Below, piece after piece: positions 1 to 6,248 of a stretch of 6,812 bases of DNA. The translations under genes were made by a program, and so were the position numbers. The notes under the pieces were generated by a model. It saw only the letters and a list, made by a program, of their open reading frames with translations. It had not been told where the DNA came from and ran no database searches. Every line of letters starts with the position of its first letter. Within the stretch, counting starts at the first letter, position 1. Origin of the DNA: Zoogloeaceae bacterium (GTDB lineage Bacteria > Pseudomonadota > Gammaproteobacteria > Burkholderiales > Rhodocyclaceae); the NCBI GenBank assembly GCA_015657735.1, contig SSSX01000298.1, positions 1 through 6,812 of the forward strand, given 5' to 3'.

Positions 1-609
1 ATCAGCCAGGAAGTCGGCGCCCACATGAACGGCGACGGCTCCTTCTACCGCTGGCAGGGGCAGGCCTACATCGCGGTCGATGACAACCTCTACATCCGCG
101 ACACCAACACCGGCCAGATCCGCATGCACTTCGACACCGACGGCGGCGTGTTCAAGACCGACGTGCTGCGCCTGGGCGACAAATGGCGCATGTCGTCGAT
201 CGGCGACGCCCACGGCAACGACGGCTGGCTGCGCCTTTTCAACGTGCAGAACAGCGGCTACTTCGGCGGCTTCGCGGCCGGCGAGCTGTGGTCCGGCAAA
301 GCCCTGCAGGTCTCCGACCAGCGCCTCAAGGACAACGTCCGCGAGATCGCCGACGCCCTCGGCAAGCTGCGCGGCCTGCGCGGCGTCAGCTTCGACTGGC
401 GTGCCAACGCCCCCGCCTGCGCCGGCAGCCGGGCCGCCGGCCTGATCGCCCAGGACGTCGAGGCGGTGCTGCCGCAAGCCGTGTGCGAAGGCCCGGAAGG
501 CTGGAAAGGCATCGACACCACCGCGGTCATCGCGCTGCTGGTGCAGGCCATCAAGGAACAGCAGGCGATGATCGACGAACTGCGCGCCGCGCTGCCGGCC
601 AAAGCCTGA
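1..609 (+). CDS. Tail-fibre-like protein with C-terminal S74 chaperone domain (5' end missing)
   Basis: The reading frame is open from the first base, so the gene starts left of the window; the ATG at 25 is probably internal. 202 residues are visible. Residues 1-104 are beta-rich, with Gly/Asp/Asn-rich repeats typical of trimeric fibre shafts. From residue 105 comes a peptidase S74 (endosialidase-type intramolecular chaperone) domain: SDQRLK at 105-110, the block GLIAQDVEAVLPQAV at 147-161, and a C-terminal helix from about 171 (IDTTAVIALLVQAIKEQ) that looks coiled-coil. In the family this domain trimerises, helps the fibre fold, then cuts itself off just ahead of the SD motif, with the Ser and the Lys five residues later as the catalytic pair; both are present. 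The protein is probably a receptor-binding or appendage fibre of a phage-tail-like particle, although S74 domains also occur in other bacterial surface proteins. The domain call is firm; the role is inferred. Confidence 0.88.
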   Translation: MSQEVGAHMNGDGSFYRWQGQAYIAVDDNLYIRDTNTGQIRMHFDTDGGVFKTDVLRLGDKWRMSSIGDAHGNDGWLRLFNVQNSGYFGGFAAGELWSGKALQVSDQRLKDNVREIADALGKLRGLRGVSFDWRANAPACAGSRAAGLIAQDVEAVLPQAVCEGPEGWKGIDTTAVIALLVQAIKEQQAMIDELRAALPAKA

Positions 610-613
610 GGAG
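608..613 (+). promoter_or_regulatory. Ribosome binding site GAGGAG that sets the start at 621
   Basis: GAGGAG lies 7 nt before the ATG at 621 and overlaps the TGA stop (607-609) of the upstream fibre gene. The downstream frame is also open well upstream of 621, but that part lies inside the S74 coding region and reads as Arg-rich shadow sequence, so this site decides the start. The overlap suggests translational coupling of the two fibre genes. Confidence 0.8.
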
Positions 614-620
614 CCCGACC

Positions 621-2018
621 ATGGCCGACCGTCCTGCGCCTTACGTCAAACACAGCGCCGGTGACATCATCCGCGCCGACGACTGGAACGAGATCCAGGT
701 CCAGGCCCGCGAAGCCCTCGCCGCCCACGACCACGCCGGCGGCAACGGTGCGCCGATCCCCCGCGAAGGCATCCGCGAAAAGGCCATCGACGGCAGCCGC
801 ATCGACCCCGCCGCCAGCGTCACGCTGCAGGCCCTCGACGTGCGCGGCGAACTCAAGGTAAACGCCCGCCTGCTGCTGGCCGAAATCGACGGCATCCTGG
901 CCGGCCTGAAAACCCTGGTCAGCCGCAACGGCGACACCGTCAAGGGCAGCCTGGCGATCACCGAACGCCTCGCCGTGGGCAGCGACAAAGCCGCCACCAG
1001 CCGCCTGCAGCTCGGCGAGCTGACCGCCGTCGACTACGGCAGCAAGGGCGCCCCGTGGACCAATCTGGGCTGGAACGCCTACTACGACGGCGCCTGGAAG
1101 CGCCTCGACACCACCAAAGCCGGCGTCAACCTGCACATGAGCGCCGACGGCGCCGGCCAGGAGTTCCGCTTCCTGCGCATGGAGGCGGACGGCAGCGGCG
1201 CCCACAACGTGGTCACGCTGGGCAGCAAGGTGTGCGCGATTAACGACGCCAGCCTCGGCATCGGCACCGGCTCGCCGAACGCCCGCCTCGACGTGCGCGG
1301 CGCCATCCACGCCGGCGGCTCCGACCTCTACTTCACCGAAACCACCCACACGCACACCGGCTTCGGCAACACCGCGGGCTACGCCGCCCTCGAGAACGAC
1401 GGCGGCAGCTACAACGCGCTGATGATCCTCGGCCGCTCCACCGGCGGGGCACTCGGCCGCGTCGTCAAGATCTGGGACAACGTCTTCATCGCCGGCAACC
1501 TGGGCACCCACGGCTTCTCGCCGGTGCCCAAGACCGGCGGCTGGGGTGGCGGCATCCACACCTGGGACGTCGAGGCCGAGGGCACGATCTGGTCGCGCAA
1601 CGGCATGCAGACCGGCAACCGCGACCTCGCCGAGAACTTCGCCACCCGTGAAACCCTCGAGCCGGGCGACGTGGTCAGCCTGGCCGCCGACGGCAGCGGC
1701 GTGGAACGCAGCCGCCAGCCCCGCGACCCGCTGGTGCTCGGGGTGGTGTCCACGCTGCCCGGCCTGCTGCTCGGCGCCGACCCGGCCCGCCGCGAGGAGC
1801 GGCCCGGCGAATACCCGGTCGCCCTCGCCGGCCGCGTGCCCTGCAAGGTCAGCAGCGAAAACGGACCGATCCGCCGCGGCGACCTGCTGACCTCCGCCAC
1901 CCCGCCCGGCCACGCGATGCGCGCCGGCCCCGACTCCGCCGGCACCACCATCGGCAAGGCGCTCGAAGACTTCGACGGCGGCACCGGCCGCATCGAGGTT
2001 TTCGTCTTTTTGCGCTGA
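621..2018 (+). CDS. Fibre-like protein with GIGT shaft motif and peptidase-G2-like C-terminal domain
   Basis: A complete 465-aa protein. Residues 1-65 are polar and mostly helical, with a short His/Gly patch (AAHDHAGGNG, 34-43). About 66-110 (LDVRGELKVNARLLLAEIDG) may be a helical oligomerisation or attachment region. Residues 110-330 are beta-rich and include GIGTGSPNARLDVRG at 213-227, a signature common in shafts of S74-type bacterial and phage fibre proteins. The C-terminus (about 335-465) begins DLAENF and continues with EPGDVV, LGVVST, VALAGRVPCKV, GDLL and IGKAL. This order resembles the peptidase G2 / intramolecular-chaperone domain known from the phi29 tail appendage and many bacterial proteins, which assists trimer folding and may self-cleave. 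There is no signal peptide or membrane segment, in keeping with a cytoplasmically assembled particle. It is probably a second fibre or appendage subunit. The fibre-like nature is well supported; active self-cleavage is not shown. Confidence 0.8.
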   Translation: MADRPAPYVKHSAGDIIRADDWNEIQVQAREALAAHDHAGGNGAPIPREGIREKAIDGSRIDPAASVTLQALDVRGELKVNARLLLAEIDGILAGLKTLVSRNGDTVKGSLAITERLAVGSDKAATSRLQLGELTAVDYGSKGAPWTNLGWNAYYDGAWKRLDTTKAGVNLHMSADGAGQEFRFLRMEADGSGAHNVVTLGSKVCAINDASLGIGTGSPNARLDVRGAIHAGGSDLYFTETTHTHTGFGNTAGYAALENDGGSYNALMILGRSTGGALGRVVKIWDNVFIAGNLGTHGFSPVPKTGGWGGGIHTWDVEAEGTIWSRNGMQTGNRDLAENFATRETLEPGDVVSLAADGSGVERSRQPRDPLVLGVVSTLPGLLLGADPARREERPGEYPVALAGRVPCKVSSENGPIRRGDLLTSATPPGHAMRAGPDSAGTTIGKALEDFDGGTGRIEVFVFLR

Positions 2019-2056
2019 CACCTTCCACCCCACCGCCACCCCGCCCGGGAGCCCCC

Positions 2057-2272
2057 ATGAAAAGCCAGATCGAAGCCCGCCTGCAGGAACTGCGCACCGA
2101 ATACGACGCCGGCGTCGGCGTGATGAACGACCTGCAGAAGAAGCAGGACGAACTGCGCGCCACGCTGATGCGCATCAGCGGCGCCATCCAGGTGCTCGAC
2201 GAACTGCTCGCCGCCGACGCGGCGACCGCCGCCTCCGACGCCGCCGCCGGCCCGCGCCTGGTGGCCAGCTGA
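2057..2272 (+). CDS. Small coiled-coil protein of the fibre gene block
   Basis: A 71-aa protein with a GGGAG ribosome binding site (2047-2051) 5 nt before ATG. Residues 1-50 are almost continuous amphipathic helix, with hydrophobic residues at heptad-like spacing (I5, L9, L12, V20, M23, L26, L33, L37, I40, I44, L47, L50) and many Glu/Lys/Arg/Gln between, so a coiled coil or helical bundle is expected. The last 20 residues are Ala/Asp-rich and probably disordered. There are no cysteines, no signal peptide and no membrane segment. It sits 38 nt after the second fibre gene and 28 nt before the 435-aa gene, apparently in the same transcript. A chaperone, adaptor or small structural subunit of the tail-like particle would fit, but I recognise no named family. 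That it is a real gene is supported by the binding site, operon position and sensible composition. Confidence 0.7.
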   Translation: MKSQIEARLQELRTEYDAGVGVMNDLQKKQDELRATLMRISGAIQVLDELLAADAATAASDAAAGPRLVAS

Positions 2273-2289
2273 GCCACCGCGCAGCCGAC

Positions 2290-2293
2290 GAGG
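2290..2293 (+). promoter_or_regulatory. Ribosome binding site for the GTG start at 2301
   Basis: GAGG lies 7 nt before GTG at 2301. The spacing matches the GAGGAG site in front of the gene at 621, and both genes begin with Met-Ala-Asp. This supports GTG as the true start; no ATG occurs in frame near it. Confidence 0.6.
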
Positions 2294-2300
2294 CCCGGCC

Positions 2301-3608
2301 GTGGCCGACGCCGTCACCCTGCTCGCCCCCGACGGCCAGCCCGCCGCCGAGCGCAACTTCGACGCCCACGCCGGCCTCGCGCTCGGGCTGCAGCTGCCCG
2401 CCGGCCGCCGCCTGGCCGGCGCCCGCCTGCAGTTCGCCGCCGCCGACGCGGGCGAACTGGCCGTCGAATTTCCGGCGCTCGTCGCCGACTCCGGCCCGAT
2501 GGCCGGCAAGACCGACGCCGCCTGGCTGTGGGCCAGCGCCGACTGGAACGAAACCCGCGCGCTGGTCGGCCTGAGCCTCGACGCCTCGCCGCCCGCCGCC
2601 GGCGCACTGACCCCGCCGCGCAAGACCGGCGCCCGCGTGCGCCTGTTCAGCCGCGGCAACTGGCTGCCGCTGGCGCCCCTCGACACCCTGCCGGCCGGCA
2701 CCGAGCAGCGCTTTCCGGCCCAGTGCGCCGCGCGCCTGACGGCCGAGATGCTGATCGAAGGCGACGCCGCCGAAAAACGCACCGGCGTGCTGATCCCCGG
2801 CGCCCTCACCGGCCGCAAGATCGGCCTGCGCTTCACCCGCCAGCCCTGCCTGCTCAGCGTGGCGGTCGGCGACGACCCGCCCTTCTTCAGCCCCGACGGC
2901 CCGCTGCCGGCCGCCGCCCTCACCGTCGACGGACTGGCCCGCGCCGCCAACCGCTACCTCGCCGACCACCCGCAGGCGACGACGATCCCGCTGCGCATCG
3001 CCACCGCCAACGCCCAACTCGTGCGCATCGTCGCCTTCAGCGCCGAACTCGAAGCGCCGCCCAAACCCGCCACGCCGCCAGCCCCGCCGCCCGAGCCGCC
3101 CGACCAGCCGCGCCCCGGCGAACGCGACGTTCCGCCCAGCCACGCCGCGGCAAACCGCATCGCCCGCCTGTGCGACCCGCAGCACAGTGCCGCGTTGCGG
3201 CTCGCCGCGCTGCCGGCGACGGCCCGCCTGTCCAGCGTGGCCCTCTACCTGCGTCCGCGGCGCGAGGCCCTCGGCGGCCAGCTCAGCCTTCATGCCGACA
3301 GCGGCGGGGTGCCGGCCGAGCCGCCCCTCGCCGCATGGCCGCTGCCCATCGCCGCCGACGCGGACGGCGAAGCGGCATGGTTCCGCGCCCGTCTGCCGGC
3401 GCCACTGGCGCTCGCCGCGCCGGCCTGGCTGGTGTGCCGGATCGACCACGGCGAAGCGCTGTGGTACGCCGACGAAGGGCGCCCGGCGGGTTTCGACGGC
3501 AGCCTCGTCCGCAAGGCCGACGGGCCGTGGCTGCCCCTCGACGGCCCCGGCGAGGCGCCCTGGCTGCAGCTCAAAGCCGGCCTGCTGGACGACGTCCCGG
3601 GGAGTTGA
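2301..3608 (+). CDS. Hypothetical two-domain beta-rich protein with proline-rich linker
   Basis: A 435-aa protein with a GTG start; family not recognised. Residues 1-250 form a first region of alternating short hydrophobic strands, with WLWASADWNE at 75-84 and a Phe/Val/Leu-rich stretch at about 173-250. Residues 252-279 are a Pro/Ala/Glu linker (PPKPATPPAPPPEPPDQP) that is probably extended. Residues about 285-430 are a second beta-rich region with evenly spaced aromatics (LYLRPR at 315-320, AAWFRARL at 358-365, AWLVCRIDHGEALWYAD at 375-391, GPWLPLDG at 408-415, WLQLKAGLLD at 421-430). This recalls jelly-roll or anchor-type beta-sandwich modules that bind glycans or partner proteins, but that is only resemblance. 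There is no signal peptide or transmembrane segment. Position between fibre-type genes and a tail-terminator-like gene, with only 4 nt to the latter, suggests a structural or adhesive component of the same particle. Gene reality is well supported; function is open. Confidence 0.75.
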   Translation: MADAVTLLAPDGQPAAERNFDAHAGLALGLQLPAGRRLAGARLQFAAADAGELAVEFPALVADSGPMAGKTDAAWLWASADWNETRALVGLSLDASPPAAGALTPPRKTGARVRLFSRGNWLPLAPLDTLPAGTEQRFPAQCAARLTAEMLIEGDAAEKRTGVLIPGALTGRKIGLRFTRQPCLLSVAVGDDPPFFSPDGPLPAAALTVDGLARAANRYLADHPQATTIPLRIATANAQLVRIVAFSAELEAPPKPATPPAPPPEPPDQPRPGERDVPPSHAAANRIARLCDPQHSAALRLAALPATARLSSVALYLRPRREALGGQLSLHADSGGVPAEPPLAAWPLPIAADADGEAAWFRARLPAPLALAAPAWLVCRIDHGEALWYADEGRPAGFDGSLVRKADGPWLPLDGPGEAPWLQLKAGLLDDVPGS

Positions 3609-3612
3609 CACC

Positions 3613-4383
3613 ATGCTCGGCGCCATCGAAAATCTGCTCCTGCCCGCGCTGCAGGCCGCCCTCCCGGCCGGCCCGGACCTCGCCGCCGGCCCCGCCGTCG
3701 CGCCCGCCGACGGCAGCCCCGGGCGCGTCGCGGTGCACGCCGTGCGCCTCAACTGCGAGCCGCGCGACGGCGCCGACGACGACCCCGTCCGCGATCCGGC
3801 CTTCGCCGGCTGGCAGGGCGCGCTCGCCGCGGCCCCCGGCCAGCCGCTCGATTTCACGCTGCCGGACGCGGCGGTCGGCGAACTGGCCGAAGTCCACTGC
3901 CCGCCCGGCCGCATCCTCGCCCACGGCGATGCCTACCTCCTCGACGGACGCACGCTGCGCTTCTTCCGCGCGCCCCCCGGCCCGGTGTTCGCCCGCACCC
4001 GCGGCCCGCGCTGCGCCGGCTACCGCGAGCGCAGCGGCGGGCGGATCGAACTCGAACTGCGGGCCTGGGCGACCACTGCGGCCAGCGTCGATGATCTCCT
4101 CGCCCGCGGCCTCGGCGCGGTGCTGGCGCGTTTCGAACAGATCAACGTGATCGAACTGGCCGCCGCGCCGCCCGGCCTCGCCGCCCGCCTCACCAAACCC
4201 CGCATCGGCCTCGCCGGCATCGAGCGCCGCCTCGATCCGGACGCCCCGAAATGGGTACTCGGCACCGCCCGCTGCATCGTCCGCGGCGAGCTGGAGCTGA
4301 CCCTGAGCCTCGGCGCTCCCGAAGCCGAGGGCCGGATCGCCGAAGTGGACGTCGCCGTGCATCTGCCCAAAGGCGGCGGCTGA
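3613..4383 (+). CDS. Possible phage-tail terminator/completion-like protein
   Basis: A 256-aa protein starting at ATG 3613, with GGGGAG (3599-3604) 8 nt upstream; the site lies just before the previous gene's stop, so the two are probably coupled. It opens with an amphipathic helix (MLGAIENLLLPALQAALPAG), followed by beta strands (RVAVHAVRL from about 37). The middle carries PPGRILAHGDAYLLDGRTLRF (split around residues 97-117, ending in two aromatics), then RIELELRAWA and a helix (VDDLLARGLGAVLARF). An N-terminal helix, a beta sheet and a late helix after an ELRAWA-like strand is the general layout of tail terminator/completion proteins, which cap the tube and sheath in phages and contractile injection systems. 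This is pattern resemblance without a diagnostic motif. It is the last gene before the terminator. There is no signal peptide. Alternatives are another baseplate or fibre-attachment protein, or an unrelated hypothetical. Confidence 0.7.
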   Translation: MLGAIENLLLPALQAALPAGPDLAAGPAVAPADGSPGRVAVHAVRLNCEPRDGADDDPVRDPAFAGWQGALAAAPGQPLDFTLPDAAVGELAEVHCPPGRILAHGDAYLLDGRTLRFFRAPPGPVFARTRGPRCAGYRERSGGRIELELRAWATTAASVDDLLARGLGAVLARFEQINVIELAAAPPGLAARLTKPRIGLAGIERRLDPDAPKWVLGTARCIVRGELELTLSLGAPEAEGRIAEVDVAVHLPKGGG

Positions 4384-4413
4384 AGCCGACGATTCGCGCA
4401 AAATCCACAACGA

Positions 4414-4456
4414 CAAAAAGCCCATTGTTGCAGTTTTGGCAACAATGGGCTTTTTG
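4414..4456. terminator. Bidirectional Rho-independent terminator between convergent operons
   Basis: A perfect 18-bp inverted repeat: arms 4414-4431 and 4439-4456, with a 7-nt loop AGTTTTG (4432-4438). Each arm has the core GCCCATTGTTGC or its complement, with A5 on the left side and T5 on the right, so each strand gives a stable stem followed by a U-run. It lies 30 nt after the stop of the + strand block and 29 nt after the wecB stop on the - strand, an almost symmetric placement that serves both operons. Confidence 0.95.
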
Positions 4457-4485
4457 AGTGGAGCGCGGCGCGCAGCCGCCGCGGA

Positions 4486-5595
4486 TCAGGCCGGCAGCAG
4501 ACGATCCAGTTCGGCAACGATGCGCTCGGCGGCCTTGCCGTCCCACAGCGCTGGACGGCGGCCCTGCTTGCCGTGGCCGGCGAGGACCTTGGCGGCTTCC
4601 TCGACGATGCGGCGCGGATCGGTGCCGACCAGCACGTTGCTGCCTTCGTCCATCGTCACCGGGCGCTCGGTGTTCTCGCGCAGCGTGAGGCAGGGAATGC
4701 CCAGCGCGGTGGTTTCTTCCTGCAGGCCGCCACTGTCGGTGAGGATCAGCGAGGCGTCCTTCCACAGGTTGAGGAATTCCATGTACGACTGGGGCTTGGT
4801 CAGCACGACGTTCGGGCCCAGGTCGAGGCCGAACTTTTCGAGGTTGCCGCGGGTGCGCGGATGCACCGGGAAGATCAGCGGCAGTTCGGCGGAAATCTGC
4901 CGCAGCGCACCGGCGATGCCGTGGAGCGTGGTTTCGCTATCGACGTTCGACGGGCGGTGCATCGTGACGACGCCGTACTTGGGGAACTGCTTCTTCAGCG
5001 CCTCGCTTTCCATGCCGGACTTGTCGGAGGCGTCGAGCTGGTCGCGCTGATAGAGCAGGTTGTCGACCATCACGTGACCGACGTTGAACACCACGTCGCG
5101 GCTCTTGCCTTCGCGCAGCAGGTTGTCGACGCCGGAAGGTTCGGTGCAGAAGAACCAGTCGGAAATGCTGTCGGTAACGAGGCGGTTGATTTCCTCGGGC
5201 ATGCGCATGTCACCGCTGCGCAGGCCGGCTTCGACGTGGACCACCGGAATGTCGAGTTTCTTGGCGTCGATCGAGCAGGCCAGCGTCGAGTTCACATCGC
5301 CGACCACCAGCACGCAGTCGGGCCGGGCCTGCTGGCAGATTTCTTCGAAGGCCACCATGATCTTGGCGGTCTGCGTGGCGTGGCTGCCGCCGCCGGCTTC
5401 GAGGTGATAGTCCGGCTTGGGGATGCCCAGCTCGTCGAAGAACACGTCGCTCATCTCGCGGTCGTAGTGCTGGCCGGTGTGGACGATCCGGAACTCGAAG
5501 CGGTCGGCGCGGGCCTGCAGCGCGCGCACGATGGGCGCGATCTTCATGAAATTGGGACGCGCGCCGGCAACGAGGTAGATCAGCGAACGGGACAT
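4486..5595 (-). CDS. wecB: UDP-N-acetylglucosamine 2-epimerase (non-hydrolysing)
   Basis: A 369-aa protein, normal length for the family. It interconverts UDP-GlcNAc and UDP-ManNAc in the cytoplasm, supplying ManNAc or ManNAcA for surface glycans. The start is the ATG at 5595 (MSRSLIYLVAGARPNF), which fits the usual short N-terminus before the first strand; an ATG 12 nt upstream (5607) lacks a binding site. Family motifs in order: GARPNFMKIAPIVRAL at 11-26, HTGQHYD at 39-45, GDVNST at 99-104 (D100), HVEAGLRSGD at 120-129 (E122), MPEEINR at 132-138 (E134/E135), TMHRPSN at 211-217 (H213), HPRT at 245-248, and TDSGGLQEE at 286-294. The acidic residues and His213 correspond to the catalytic and substrate residues known in E. 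coli WecB. It is the last gene of the - strand block, 84 nt after rfbC. Whether the product goes to O-antigen, capsule or an ECA-like polymer cannot be told here. Confidence 0.96.
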   Translation of the reverse strand: MSRSLIYLVAGARPNFMKIAPIVRALQARADRFEFRIVHTGQHYDREMSDVFFDELGIPKPDYHLEAGGGSHATQTAKIMVAFEEICQQARPDCVLVVGDVNSTLACSIDAKKLDIPVVHVEAGLRSGDMRMPEEINRLVTDSISDWFFCTEPSGVDNLLREGKSRDVVFNVGHVMVDNLLYQRDQLDASDKSGMESEALKKQFPKYGVVTMHRPSNVDSETTLHGIAGALRQISAELPLIFPVHPRTRGNLEKFGLDLGPNVVLTKPQSYMEFLNLWKDASLILTDSGGLQEETTALGIPCLTLRENTERPVTMDEGSNVLVGTDPRRIVEEAAKVLAGHGKQGRRPALWDGKAAERIVAELDRLLPA

Positions 5596-5601
5596 GCAAA
5601 G

Positions 5602-5605
5602 CTCC
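5602..5605 (-). promoter_or_regulatory. Ribosome binding site that sets the wecB start
   Basis: On the - strand GGAG lies 6 nt before the ATG at 5595. It overlaps the upstream in-frame ATG at 5607, which has only a pyrimidine-rich stretch ahead of it. The shorter protein is therefore the likely product. Confidence 0.7.
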
Positions 5606-5620
5606 ATGGGCAGAATGACT

Positions 5621-5640
5621 GGCGCGCATTATCGCGCGCC
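5621..5640. repeat. GC-rich hairpin in the rfbC-wecB gap
   Basis: A perfect 7-bp inverted repeat, GGCGCGC (5621-5627) and GCGCGCC (5634-5640), with a 6-nt loop. It sits in the 84-nt gap, 25 nt before the wecB start on the - strand. There is no U-run after the stem, so it is not a standard terminator. It could slow transcription, protect a processed mRNA end or be neutral. The loop on the - strand reads GATAAT, close to a -10 element, but no well-spaced -35 was found. Confidence 0.45.
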
Positions 5641-5679
5641 GTCAGGGCGGGTTACGAAGAAATAGTTGTCAGGCGCGGG

Positions 5680-6234
5680 TCAGGCAAAGGTTTCGCAGTC
5701 GGCCAGCGCCTTGCCGGCGACGTCCTTGGCCGACAGCAGCGGCGCGCCACCCAGCAGATGCAGCGGCCACGCGACGCCGACCGTCGGGTCGTTCCAGGCC
5801 AGGCTGCGCTCGTGCTGGGGCGCGTAGTAGTCGGTGGTCTTGTAGAGGAAGTCGGCGGACTCGGAGGTGACCAGGAAGCCGTGCGCGAAGCCGGGCGGAA
5901 TCCACAACTGGCGGTGGTTGTCCTCGGAGAGTTCGACGCCGGCCCACTGGCCGAAGGTCGGCGACGATCTGCGCAGGTCGACCGCCACGTCGAACACCGA
6001 CCCGCGCACCGCGCGCACGAGTTTGCCCTGGGCCTGTTCGATCTGGTAGTGCAGGCCGCGCAGCACGCCCTTGGCCGAGCGCGAGTGGTTGTCCTGCACG
6101 AAATCGGGGGCGAGGCCGGTGGCGTCGCCGAAGACCTTGGCGTTGTAGCTTTCCATGAAGAAGCCGCGGGCGTCGCCGAAGACTTTCGGTTCGAGGATCA
6201 GCAGGCCGGGAATGGCGGTTTCGATGACCTTCAT
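5680..6234 (-). CDS. rfbC: dTDP-4-dehydrorhamnose 3,5-epimerase
   Basis: A 184-aa cupin-fold enzyme of normal length (also called rmlC). It converts dTDP-4-dehydro-6-deoxy-glucose to dTDP-4-dehydro-L-rhamnose, the third step of dTDP-L-rhamnose synthesis in the cytoplasm. The start MKVIETAIPGLLILEPKVFG is typical, as is the next block, DARGFFMESY (21-30). Hallmarks: QDNHSRS at 47-53, GVLRGLHYQ at 56-64 with the catalytic base H62, QGKLVR at 69-74, GSVFDVAVDLR at 78-88, IPPGFAHGF at 112-120, and LYKTTDYY at 130-137 with Y131 as the expected proton donor. LSAKD near 167-171 carries the Asp that supports the catalytic His in the family. A G-rich stretch (CGGGGGT on the - strand, about 6239-6245) is a modest binding site just upstream. 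Only 14 nt separate it from the rfbA stop, so the two are co-transcribed. Confidence 0.96.
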   Translation of the reverse strand: MKVIETAIPGLLILEPKVFGDARGFFMESYNAKVFGDATGLAPDFVQDNHSRSAKGVLRGLHYQIEQAQGKLVRAVRGSVFDVAVDLRRSSPTFGQWAGVELSEDNHRQLWIPPGFAHGFLVTSESADFLYKTTDYYAPQHERSLAWNDPTVGVAWPLHLLGGAPLLSAKDVAGKALADCETFA

Positions 6235-6248
6235 CAGTACCCCCGTGG

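Noticed and set aside
183..620. Extension of the 465-aa gene upstream to 183
   Set aside because: That part overlaps the S74 coding region in another frame and reads as Arg-rich shadow. GAGGAG at 608-613 points to 621.
258..2039. 593-aa open frame on the - strand opposite the fibre genes
   Set aside because: It is the mirror of well-supported + strand genes in high-GC DNA. Its translation is Ala/Gly/Val-rich with no family motifs and no binding site.
2175..3914. Long - strand open frame (579 aa) across the 435-aa gene and its neighbours
   Set aside because: It spans several + strand genes and their gaps and is dominated by Gly/Ala/Arg, typical of an antisense frame in GC-rich coding DNA.
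2528..4150. 540-aa + strand frame overlapping the 435-aa and 256-aa genes
   Set aside because: Extremely Arg/Pro/Ala-rich with no strand or helix pattern. The alternative frames show proper binding sites and globular composition.
5621..5680. A sigma70-type promoter for wecB (GATAAT in the hairpin loop, CTGACA upstream)
   Set aside because: The spacing between the two elements is 33 nt, far from about 17, and no better -35 is present.
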